From: Stemphylium vesicarium
Lineage: Eukaryota; Ascomycota; Dothideomycetes; Pleosporales; Pleosporaceae
Assembly (NCBI GenBank): GCA_004380135.1
Contig: QXCR01000006.1
Location: forward strand, 558,001 to 622,000
Length of the DNA stretch: 64,000 bases
Direction of reading: 5' to 3'
The position numbers were made by a program, and so were the translations under genes. Shown here one piece after another: positions 37,238 to 47,459 of the stretch (positions are counted from its first letter, which is position 1; every line of letters starts with the position of its first letter). The notes below the pieces were generated by a model. It worked only from the letters and a program-made list of their open reading frames with translations, was not told where the DNA came from and did not search any database.

Positions 37238-38563
37238 ATGTCGTCGAACCCCGCAGACGAAGTCGCTGCTAGGAAGAAACGTGAACGGGAAGAGAATCCT
37301 GTTCACATTGATCGTTTAGACAGAAAGGTTCTCGCTGGTGGGTAGTCTTGGTACTCTCCTTGCGGACACAAAGTACTTAAGTATATAGCCCTGCCGAAGG
37401 ATCTGCAAATCGTATCTGTTATTCCATCCGGGGCAAGCGCCTGGTGCGAAACTTTTCGAATAGACGCGAAATGGGCAGATGGCACAGAGAAGCAGTACTT
37501 CATCAAGGTATGTACATTGGGGAGAGGTCAAATGCAGGTTGTTGTCTGACTTCCTACAAGACCAATCCTGGTGACAAAGGCAGACGTATGATGGAAGGTA
37601 CATACGAATCCGAGCTAGTGTATTACCACTACTGTCCTGATCATGTTCCGCAACCCATCGCATGGGGAGTGTATGAGGAGGAGCCAGACACTTGGTTTTA
37701 TCTTTGCGAGTTTCATGACATGGTAGAAGAAGTACCGCATCCAAGGACATTCGTCAACATTGTGGCGGGGGTACACAAAGCAAGCATGGGAAAGTCGCCA
37801 GATGGAAAATATGGTTTTAGTGTACCGACTCACCTTGCGAACGTACCTAAGAACAACGCATGGCAAGAGTCATGGGAGACGTGGTACACTGGCGCCATGG
37901 AAGCAATGTACAACTTTGAGAAAAGTACCCATGGAATAGACGAAGAGTTGGAGACAATATTCGAAGCGCTCCGTACCAAAGTCATACCCCGGTTGCTACG
38001 TCCTCTAGAAACTGGTGGTCGCTCGATCGAACCCTGCCTGGTTCACTCGGACCTTTGGCCTGGAAATTGTATGCCAGACTCAGAGACTGGGGAGATCATG
38101 ATCTTTGACTCCTGCTCGTTTTGGGGCCACAACGAGTGTGACCTAGGAACTTGGCGTGCTCCACGCTACAAGATGGGTCGGCCATTCTTCAAGGAGTACC
38201 AGAAGATCATGGGCATTTCAGAACCTCACGAGGATTGGGATGACCGAAATCGACTCTATGCGATGTTCGTATCCCCACCCAAAGAAGCAGTTCATTAAAC
38301 TCACGTCTACCAGCCGCTACGACCTCCTTGTATCCGGCCTATACCCAACGAAGACAAGTTTCACAATCTGTAAGCATACCGATAATTGTCCATCAGAAAA
38401 TTCATTGACTTCGCGTAGCGCCAAGCAAGAGATGAAAGTGCTCGTTGAGAAGTTTCCTAACGGTCTGGACGATGGATATCAGGATCTTCAACGAGTTGAC
38501 GCTGTTCGTGTCGATTCACCAATCATGGAACTCGGAAGGTTGGAGAGGCCTAAAATTTCCTGA
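37238..38563 (+). pseudogene. Fructosamine-3-kinase/ketosamine kinase-like gene with probable 1-nt frameshift near 3' end
   Basis: Exons: 37238-37337, 37389-37507, 37561-38264, 38314-38369 and 38419-38563. The family phosphorylates fructosamines on glycated proteins. Visible family features are ALPKDLQIVSVIPSGASAWC, the ATP-binding lysine context QYFIK, the catalytic HSDLWPGNC and the metal-binding IFDSCSFWGHNECDLG. In exon 4 the first half fits the family in one frame (IRYDLLVSGLYP) and the second half fits in another (NEDKFHNL, joining AKQEMKVLVEKFP), as if one C were missing from the CCC run 38344-38346. The exon total is 1124 nt, one short of a multiple of three. Using donor GTATCC after 38267 instead gives an open frame but loses the conserved RYDL part. 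The kinase core is intact, so a functional product with a changed C-terminus remains possible. Confidence 0.65.
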
Positions 38564-39065
38564 TTTCTTTCGCGTCGAAGACTTGGAGGGATTGCATTCC
38601 TTAATCGAATACGAAAGGATACATGCTTCTCAACGAAACTTTAGCGAAGGCGAGGGGTACTTGCATAGTGTAACAGATGACATAACGCAGTTGCCGCTGT
38701 AAACCGAGGCATTTGATGGCTAGCAGTACACCAAAGTATGATAGACCCAGAGCTACTGTGCCGCAAAGCTGGCTTTGAAGTTGCCGAACCGCCCGCGATT
38801 GTGACGCACCCCAGGCGCCATCGCAAATACCATTGGATGCGCATGCAACAATCATCCCGCTCTCGATATTGCCTCATCATCCGGTGAAGAGAATCCGCCA
38901 CTTAGAAACGCCTGCTGATGTGAGGGCGGCTTGCGTGTCTTTTAGCGTAATTTTCTGTTGCCTCAATTTCTTGCTATCGCGCAGGAGGTCTCAAGCGGAG
39001 ATGCGGGCATGTTCGCTTGCACTGAGGCCATTAGCGAGGTATGAACTGCCGCGTAAGCATTCTCA
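38564..39065. other. Tail-to-tail intergenic spacer
   Basis: About 0.5 kb between the convergent kinase-like and HAD phosphatase genes. Nothing recognised. Confidence 0.6.
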
Positions 39066-39898
39066 CTATATTCTTTTGGTGACCTCCAGTATGTTCCGCC
39101 AATCTTCGAAAGTAACGAAGGGGATCTCTTCCCTCTCGCAGTAAGTGATTAGGTCTTTGCCTGCTTTTGCGAACAAAAGGTCGGCCGACTTTGCCGCTGA
39201 GAGATCCGATACACCGTCGCCGGCAAACAACAAGATCGGACGTTCCGCATCCGGCATACAGAGAAGCTTATTTTTATACGCTTCGATGTGAACTGACTTG
39301 TCCATGCCAAACTCTGTACCGTCATGCAATTCTACCTGCCAGTCGCGACGTGTGGTGCCTTTTGCATCCTCCCATGCTACGACCTCGTTCGAAATGATCT
39401 CGATTTCTGTGGCAGCCTCCGGGCCCAACAGTCGCGCAATCAATGCTCTAATCAATGGCTGGAGTCCGGCAGAGAGTACAACCACTGGGATTGCAGAAGC
39501 TCTCGCCCAACGGTAGAACTCTGCGAATCCTATGTCTAGATCGGCGTAATTCCTCTGATACTCAGCGCACTCTTCTAGGGTACCGTCGATACTGTGCATC
39601 TGCTCGACAAATGCCTCTCTGAGTACGTCAGTTAGTGAGGTAAAGAGCTGTCTTCGTGACCAAGTTTGTGCAGAATACCTGGATGATTTCTTCCCTTCTA
39701 GGACAGAAAGATCAGAGGCTTTCAGCATTTCTTCTCCGAATCCGAGATTGGCAATCTATGATATCAGACTAGGGACGAGGCAATTATCTCCAGAGTGTCG
39801 CACCAGAAGATCATTACTGTCTTTCTGAGTGATAGTGCATCGAAGTCCGTGAAGAAAACTATCGTCGGGTTCGGCTCGAGATTGAGAGCCTGCGACAT
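39066..39898 (-). pseudogene. HAD-superfamily phosphatase (phosphoserine-phosphatase-like) with frameshift in catalytic motif
   Basis: Minus-strand exons: 39898-39804, 39755-39679 and 39618-39066. The first exon begins MSQALNLEPNPTIVFFTDFD and should continue with the catalytic DxDGT motif. Instead the bases read GATGCACT where one extra G would give D-G-T and then ITQKDSNDLL, joining IANLGFGEEMLKASD across a 48-nt intron. Exon 1 is 95 nt, one short of the phase required. The 60-nt second intron (39678-39619) is in frame and stop-free, with branch CTAAC, and splicing gives KKSSREAFVEQM as in relatives. The C-terminal acid motif LLFAGDGVSDLSAAKSADLL is intact. As it stands the first exon runs into another frame, so a full product is unlikely. 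The substrate is unknown; yeast YNL010W and MtnX-type enzymes belong to this group. Confidence 0.75.
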
Positions 39899-40147
39899 GT
39901 TCAGTGGTGTGAAACGGTCGAACAGAATGAGCTTTTACCGCACCCATCCGATTGAAAACAGTGACATAAATCGCGGGGAGCGAGCGCGTGCGCGTGTAAC
40001 AGGTATGACGTGTTATTAATGCACCAAGCTGCATGTGCATCTATGGACCAGTACGCTAAGATCAAACAGGACACGGCAGCCTTTGACCCAACCCTGGAAG
40101 CCTGCGCCCTAGCTGCGCGCTGTCTGCCACTCCCCGCAAACCCTTCT

Positions 40148-41635
40148 ATGAATCACACCATGTCGAAAGAAATCAGCCAGCCGATGACCGAGAAACAACA
40201 TGATGCAGTTCATGCCACTGTCTTAGGTTCCGAGGAAACCCACGAAGAGAACAACGATGATCCCATGTACAGCGTGTTTACCGCCACCCAGAAGCAGCTT
40301 ATTTTATGTGCTTGCTCCACGGCTGCGATTTTCTCGACAATATCATCATTTATATATTTCCCTGCGGTTACTGCCATAGCCGCATCTTTGGGTGTTTCTA
40401 TCTAACAAGTCAATTGGAGCATCACTTCATATCTGATAGTGTCAGGCATCGCACCCTCGGTCTTTGGCAGTATGGCCGATGAGGTTGGCCGACGTCCACT
40501 TCTAGTCCTGACAATCTGTATATACGTGGGAGCCAATGTAGGTTTGGCTTCGACGAGTCGCTATGTAATGCTCATAGTGATGCGTTGCCTTCAAAGTGCA
40601 GGGGCTTCAAGCAGCATCGCCATCGCCTATGGAATTATCGCCGATATATCGATACCAGCGGAAAGGGGATCGTATGTGGGCGTCTTGATGGGAGCGACGA
40701 ACGCAGCACCTTGTTTGGGGCCTGTCATTGGCGGAGTTGTTTCGCAAAAGCTATCCTGGAATTGGATTTTCTGGCTCTTAGTCATTGTATCCGGAACTCT
40801 CTTGACTGCACTGGTCTTGTTCCTCCCGGAGACTGCAAGGCGTCTTGTAGGTGACGGAAGCAGTCAACCGTCGCGCATGATAAACAAATCCGTCTATGGC
40901 CTGGTACGTTACCATTGGACAGAACCAGTGGAATCCACATCGTCAGCAAGTAACTGGACGACTGTCCTACTCGGCCCATTTAAATCCCTAAACGCGCTCT
41001 GGAACCAAGCCAACTTCGCCGTCATCCTGGCAGGCGGGATAACTTACACGATATACAGCTGTCTTGCAGCTTCGCTCTCACCAGCAGTCATCCAGATCTA
41101 CAACATGAATTACCTCACAGCTGGTTTGACCTACCTTCCAAATGGTATCGGGGGCATCATCGCATCATATGCGATAGGAAAGCTCCTCGACCACGACTAC
41201 AACGTGACAGCGAGGCGGTTGGGCCTTCCGCCTAAATCCCAATCCACCCGAGACTTCCCCTTCGCGCAGGCGAGGTTTCGCTCCATCTTCCCGGTAATTG
41301 TAATCAGCTCGGTATCCACGATCGGATATGGCTGGATCCTTCGAACGAAAGCGCACATCGCGACACTACTAGTCGTGCAATTCTTTTCTGGTGCAGCTCA
41401 GGTTTCCATATTTGCGACTTGCGGGACGCTGCTTACGGACCTCAATCCTGAGCGTAGTTCGACGGTGCAGGCTAGTTATAGTCTGGTACGATGCGCACTA
41501 AGTGGTGCTGGTGTCGCGGTTCTGGATGTCATGGAGCGAGGGATCGGGTTCGGATGGACGTTTACCGTGTTTGGGGGCCTTGGCATGCTTTGCGTACCGT
41601 TGCTCCTGGTTTTGAGACACAAACGCGGGGCTTGA
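40148..41635 (+). pseudogene. MFS drug/polyamine-type transporter (DHA1) interrupted by in-frame TAA
   Basis: One single frame runs from ATG 40148 (MNHTMSKEIS; a second ATG is at 40160) to the stop at 41633-41635, broken only by TAA at 40403-40405 (codon 86). Both sides are clearly one transporter. Before it is TM1 (LILCACSTAAIFSTISSFIYF) up to AASLGVSI; after it comes QVNWSITSYLIVSGIAP, which is TM2, then the MFS signature ADEVGRRPLLVL and ten or so further membrane segments. No intron can remove the stop: only an 18-nt GT..AG stretch spans it. Relatives have a charged or polar residue here, so a single base change explains the TAA. About 495 codons in all, a usual MFS length. The gene is divergent from the damaged HAD gene (249-nt spacer). 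Confidence 0.82.
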
Positions 41636-42354
41636 GGAGTTTGATGGTTTGGCTGATGTTTGTGTTCGGAAGCGTTGTGATGGTTGCTGGGAGCACCGTG
41701 CCTGCACAGGTCCACGCCGCGTGACAAGTTCGCGCTAGTGATCTCGCACGTAAGATCATGGTTCACACAACTCTTAGTGCGCCTGCATCCTCATTACCAT
41801 ATCACATATCGCGGCCCATCCTATGAGGCGACTGTAAACCCACTTACTTGTGATTACTGATTCTCCACGATTATTATCCTTGCATCCTTGATTGCCGCGG
41901 ATCAGATGGCGGGACTCGCCCTAAGCCTTTGCGTGTCTACGACGGACCAGGGTGAGAAGCATGCTTTCCTTACGCGTTTGACGACTATACTAGCAAATCG
42001 ACCCGATCATCAATCATTCGTACAAAAACTGCTTAATTCTAGTTGGATGTAGAAGAAGCGCCGACATTGAGGCCATTTGCAAGCCGGCGCACGACAGCGA
42101 AGGTGTTTGATTTCCTGCGCAGAGGAAACTTCACCTCAATCAGCCAATGAAATATGCATGAAGGGCCGAAACATCTCGAATCTCTGGCTGGTGAATCTTT
42201 CATGCAGTCTATTTGCCATATATGGTTGCCATCAGTGACAAAGATCCTGGGAACGCATATTACAGCAACACAGGACTGACTTCAGGCCGCTTCCGTTCCA
42301 ATCACCCGAGGCTCGCTCATCACTGAAAGCATAGCAACTCCTAAACCTTCCAAA
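41636..42354. other. Intergenic
   Basis: 0.7 kb between the MFS and dynamin-like genes, both on the plus strand. Nothing recognised besides the presumed promoter. Confidence 0.6.
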
Positions 42355-44422
42355 ATGCCTAAGAAGCAAGGCCTTGGAAACGAGCTCCTTCTCGACAAGA
42401 TCGACAAGCTCCGAGAGCTCAATGTACAAGATCTGGAGCTGCCCCAGCTCGTAGTCGTCGGCGACCAATCCTCCGGAAAGAGCTCAGTACTTGAGAGCCT
42501 CACAGGCTTTGCATTCCCCCAAGGAGCCGGACTGTGTACCCGATATGCGACTCAAATCTCCTGCCGTCGCAGCCCCGAAAAGAGCGTCTCGGTCTCCATC
42601 ATTCCCCGGCCAAACGCAGACGCGGAGCTGACAGAGAAATTGAGGGGATTTCGTATCTCGGGCGATACGCTCACAGCAGAAGAACTTGAGAAGCACTTCT
42701 CTGATGCAAACGAATATATGGGAATCGACACGGCCAGTGACGAGATCGGCTCTGATCATCAAGCATTCAGCGAAGATATCCTCAAAATAGAAATCAACGG
42801 ACCGGAGCAAGAGCATTTTACTGTCATCGACGTGCCTGGAATCTTCCGCGTTCCGAACCCGCCATTGACTACGGACAACGACGTTACCTTGGTTCGCAAC
42901 ATGGTTGAGTCGTACATGAAGAACAGCCGAACGATCATCCTAGCAGTCTTGCCATGCAACGTCGACATCTCGACTCAAGAGATCCTGAAGATGGCTGAAA
43001 CTGCAGATCCAAGAGGACGTAGAACCATGGGCGTGCTTACCAAGCCTGACCTTGTACTAGAAGACGCAACTCGCGACTCCATCAAGGAGCTTGTGAATGG
43101 CAAACGCAACAAATTGCATCTGGGCTATTGCATTATCAAGAATCGTGGAGCCGACGACAAAAACTCAGATCCCGCCGCAAGGATAGAGAGCGAGAAATCA
43201 TTCTTCTCGTCCCCGAAGTGGAAATCATTGTCGAGAACGAAGAGATGCGGTATTGACTCACTGAAGACACGCCTCAGCGATCTTTTGACGGAGATTACCA
43301 AGGAGGAACTACCGAACGTTCGACCTGACGTCGCCAACCAATTGTATGAGTTCCGTCAAGAGCTTACAGGACTGGGACCTGCTCGCACAGACCAAGCTTC
43401 TCAACGCATGTTTCTCGGTGGTCTTTCCACGAAATTCCAAGCCATTACCCGCGACGCTTTGAACGGCTCCTACGATGGCGATCCGGTTTTCACAGCGCGA
43501 CCCGAAATGAAGCTCATCACTGCTGTGACAAAGATGAACGAAGCCTTCTCCAATGACTTCTGGGAAAAGGGCCACAAGCGACAACCCTCTCCAAACGACA
43601 ACCAAGACAACGAGAAAGTTTTCGATTTGGGAAAAGGCAAGAATGCTGAGAACTTGCCGAAAATGACGTTAGACAACTATCCGGAGCTTGGCGATATTGT
43701 GGATATGGAAGACTACAATTGCCCACAGCCCATCTCATCTGAAGATGACTCCATCGTTGATCACATTGAACGCGTCTACCAAGAAAATCGTGGACCAGAG
43801 CTAGGTACTTTCTCTGGGGCCATTCTGGCTGTGGTCTTCAAGGAGCAGTCCGAGAAGTGGCCGACCCTTGTTCAGTCTCATGTAAGCAAAGCTATCATTC
43901 TGGTACATGACTTCATAGCAAAGCTTCTAAAGCATGTCTGTCCCGACGAACGAATCCGCGACCAGCTATGGGAACATGTCATTATGGATTCAGTGCGCAA
44001 AGCCTACGAACGCGCTCTTAAGCATACTCAGTTCTTGTTGGATATGGAGCGTGAAGGAAAGCCATCCACAACGCGACGGGGCCGAGGCGCAACCTGTATC
44101 AACTACTAGTTTGCGAAGTCTAGTCGTAGACAAGGGAAACATGCAGCAAGTGCGCGAAGACATTCTCGATGTCCTCTCTAGCTACTACAAGATCTCACGG
44201 AAGCGTTTCGTCGATGTTGTGTGTCGGCAGGTCATTGGCCATTTCCTCTTGGAAGGCAAAGAGAACCCACTGAGAGTCTTCTCGCCCGAGCTAGTCATGG
44301 GCCTGGGAGCCGAAAAGTTGGAGATGATTGCTGGGGAGAACGCGCAAACGAAGGAGCGCAGGGAGGAGTTGGAGGGAGAGATCAAGGGATTGGAAGCTGC
44401 AATGAAGCTACTCAGACTCTGA
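42355..44422 (+). CDS. Dynamin-like GTPase with GED; frame break or intron near 44.05-44.12 kb
   Basis: From ATG 42355 a 584-codon frame holds the dynamin G domain: G1 GDQSSGKSS, G3 DVPG, G4 TKPD, then middle and assembly regions. It stops at TAG 44107-44109. The remaining GTPase effector domain (VDKGNMQQVREDILDVLSSY to AAMKLLRL) lies in the next frame and ends at 44422. A possible 73-nt intron 44051-44123 (donor GTGAAG, acceptor TCTAG) joins them in frame (664 aa). However, the removed part begins EREGKPSTTRR, and an EREGKP-like motif is normally coding in this family, followed by about 40 residues missing here. So this is either an intron or a small deletion plus frameshift in a decaying gene. 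Fungal dynamin-like proteins of this type often lie in accessory regions; the cellular role is unknown. Confidence 0.72.
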
Positions 44423-45090
44423 GCTGTAGCCTCGTCAGGCCCCAACTACACATATGAGACTCATCGTAGAATTCAATCTGCTGATACTGCAGAGGAGGGG
44501 AGTAACTGTAAGGTAGCAGCAGTTAGTGGCAACCGGTAAACTTTGGAAAGTTCGCAAGATAGGCAAAGGGCACATATGAAGACGGAAGCTGTGGGAATTG
44601 TCACAGCCAGAGCTGTGTACCGTGGCTGGGACGGACAGAGCTGTGTACCGTCGCTGGTACGGACAGAGCTGTGTACCGTGGTTGGTACGAACCAGGCCGA
44701 GCAACGTTCGTGGGGATCCGACAACCTATATAGCAGAGACAGCTTTGAAGAGAGAACACGACAATCGAACCTATTACCAAGACAGCATGCATTTATAGTT
44801 ATTTCCTTTCATCACTAGTGAGCCTTCCAACAGAAGCATAAATTTCCAGAAATAAAGACGTCTTCAGTGACTTGTTAAGAATGACCCAAGATGTCCTGCG
44901 CCTAAATACCTCCCTGTGCATGCGCTAACCGACCGTATACCCCACTTGGTTAGCTTTTTCTCCGCTTTGGACAGCACATCTCGACTGTATTATTAGTCTC
45001 TTCCACGGAGCTTTGGCGAGGTACTCCTGATAACCTGTGCATCTGCCAAAAGGTCTGCTGCTTCTTGGACGCCTTTACACATTGCGCATC
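44423..45090. other. Intergenic with tandem repeat
   Basis: 0.67 kb between the dynamin-like gene and the next unrecognised gene. It contains the 3 x 28-bp repeat listed separately and no credible gene. Confidence 0.6.
44609..44692. repeat. Three tandem copies of a 28-bp unit
   Basis: Copies at 44609-44636, 44637-44664 and 44665-44692. Each begins AGAGCTGTGTACCG, and they differ from one another at only two to four positions. They lie 190 nt downstream of the dynamin-like gene, outside any supported coding frame. Confidence 0.93.
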
Positions 45091-46041
45091 ATGTCAGAGT
45101 CCGCAACATCTAACACCAACGACCAATTCGGGCCCTCTGGCAAGGCCGATAAGACAAGACTACAGCCCAATGTATCTACCTTACCTTTCAAAGACCCTTC
45201 AGTAAACAAGACCACGTACGCACAAAACTGGCGAGGGACCCAAGCAAACGCCGACGAAGACGGTGACATTATCATATACACGAACGAGGGCTTTCTGGTA
45301 AAAGAAGCCTCATCCGAAGCCAAGGTAGACACCTGCATACAGCGCATGCAGCCCATTCTTCAATCCAGCGAGAAAACCGAAGCAGGCGACATATCACGCG
45401 CGCCATTCGAACTCCACTGTGCAGAATACTAGACACAGTACATAGGCCACGACCGCAACTAGCATTTCTTGCAACGCCCTTGGATTGATTTTGTGCAGGA
45501 CTGGAGCCTAGACATCGACCATGACATCATGGAAAACACAAAGGAACAGCAAGTAATCGCGCCCGGGCCGTTGCAAATCTCTGGTAAAATCGTACTTACG
45601 GCTTGGCACTCGCCGCCAGGCAAGTACCGTCCGGTGATACAAAGAGCGGTAGCACCAGGACTGAGCATGCTGTTTCCAATGGAGCGCCCGAGATACGCGA
45701 GCTTGGAGCCTCTACCGATGAAGCTGAGGGATTGGCGGCAGAGTGAAGATGGAGACCGAAAAGAGGGTGAGGATTGTAGAGTGTGGTTCTTGGGCCATGG
45801 ATGTATCAGACTGGAGATGGATATGCAACCGTATACGGGACAGCCGGGGAAACTCATGTGGGATGGTTTGCAACTTCCGTTTCGACAGCCGTATAAACAC
45901 ACGATTGAGAACAAGCGTTGGGAGAGTTCACAGGCTGATAAGGGATTGAAGTTCACCCTTGATACGAATTCGGATTTCGATGACTCGTCTTTTGGCGACG
46001 TTACTGAGGTCAGTCCTGATCTTGGGACGGATATGTATTAG
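45091..46041 (+). pseudogene. Unrecognised gene, one frame broken by two TAG codons (or a 138-nt intron)
   Basis: A frame starting MSESATSNTNDQFGPSG at 45091 stays in register to 46041, interrupted only by TAG at 45430-45432 (codon 114) and TAG at 45460-45462 (codon 124). Both flanks look coding: before, YAQNWRGTQANADEDGDII; between, TQYIGHDRN; after, HFLQRPWIDFVQDWSLDID. Two readings are possible. Either both TAGs are nonsense mutations (each one C-to-T step from CAG), or a 138-nt intron 45325-45462 (donor GTAGAC, acceptor AACTAG) removes both and keeps frame. No standard short intron works. The product would be soluble, 316 codons or 270 aa after splicing. I do not recognise a family; the second half has a WFLGHGCIRLEMD core. 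Confidence 0.5.
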
Positions 46042-47459
46042 GTAAATACGCGGACTTTGATGTTGCTCGGCGTTCAATATGCAGGCTGACGTCTCAGCGA
46101 TGGTCGTTTGGCTTGCACTAAAGCAGAGTAGATGTAGGCTGTAAAGGCAGGTTGAAAGCGCTTCTCTATTTCATCCTAAAGTGCTGTGCTTGCGTTGTCT
46201 GGAAAAGGAAAAATTATGCCTGTTGAAGCGCCATCGACTCTCAGTATCTAAAACACGGAAGCAGATTAGTAGCAAGATGCCTCATCATCGAATACTCACT
46301 TGAACTCAAGTGTAATGGTGGAAATGGTGGAAGAAGTAATGAACCACATTCGAATTTCCTGTATTCTATCCTTGGAGTCAGCCGCTAAGGCGCCCTCTAA
46401 CTCCTCTCACGTGTAATGCGAGTGAACAGGAGCGCGGTACGGTGCGAAGACTTTACAACAATCACTAAAAAGGCGACTCATTCATGGAACACCAAAAAGG
46501 AACATATACATCTTCCATTCACACCCACTCTAGTATCTACAAAGCCAAAGCAAAAAGACCACAGACCACCCACCCCACCACAACAGAGTACGGTGTAGCC
46601 TGGTTGAGAACCCGACTGTATAGACAACGCCAAACAATGCAGCAACAGATCAAAAACATTCCTTCCAGCCTTCATTCATAATCATGCCCAAGAAGCCTCT
46701 TTTATTTTCAAGTCTCCATATTGCGAAAACAACACCATTGAAGAGTGGGGGAAAAAAAGGTGTGTTACTCCCCGTATGAGGGATCGGGCGCCAGGCTAGC
46801 ACCTGGATCTAAAAAGTCATTTGAACATGGACACGGCAAGCTCCGGTCCTCCTGAAAGGGGGTAATCATTGAAGAAGCGAAAAGGAGGCGCATGAGTGAA
46901 AGAAATAATTCTTCGTAACAGAGAGAAAAAAGAGGAAGAAGAAAAAACGTTGCGCGACAAATGTCGAGAAGAGGTCCCGACGATGCTGAAAAGCAGACGG
47001 GGGAAAATTGGACAAATTGAGGCGATGAAGAAAAATTGGGATTCGTTGGCCAGTGAGGCGCTCGTCGTCATGCACTGCCACTAGACAAAACGAATCGTGA
47101 CCTGAGCGGGAGGTGTTGACAGAAACGCGATGCCGATGGTGACGATAGTGATAAAGAGTCACAGGATGCTGCATGCATTGCCTGAGGACCTATAGATACG
47201 TTGTTAGCCGTTGCACTAAGGAATATTGTGTTGTAAACCGGATTGGTGGTTTTAGGCTCGGGCTATGCATGCACGTCTTGTCCGTCATAGTGACCGGCTC
47301 AACGCTTGTCTCGGCACGCCGGTCTTGGACTGCACTACACGGAAACGGGTCGATCACCGTTGCAGTCGTGTTACACGAGATAGGTATGCAAACGCCCGGG
47401 TTCCTGGGGCCGGGATACGAGAGATGCGTGCAGGTAATATAGGGAGCCAAGAAATGAAC
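46042..47459. other. Intergenic
   Basis: 1.4 kb between convergent genes. It contains A/G-rich tracts (46740-47040) but no supported gene. The minus-strand frame 47450-47190 could be an extra 3' exon of the neighbouring LON gene (see findings). Confidence 0.5.

Noticed and set aside
37444..37560. Upstream extension of the kinase frame as a single exon
   Set aside because: It overlaps exon 2 in a wrong frame and gives no family sequence; the splice 37507/37561 restores IKTNPGDKG.
46866..47174. 102-codon minus frame ending in a Phe-rich stretch
   Set aside because: The Phe/Leu run is the complement of an A/G-rich tract, not a membrane segment of a real gene.
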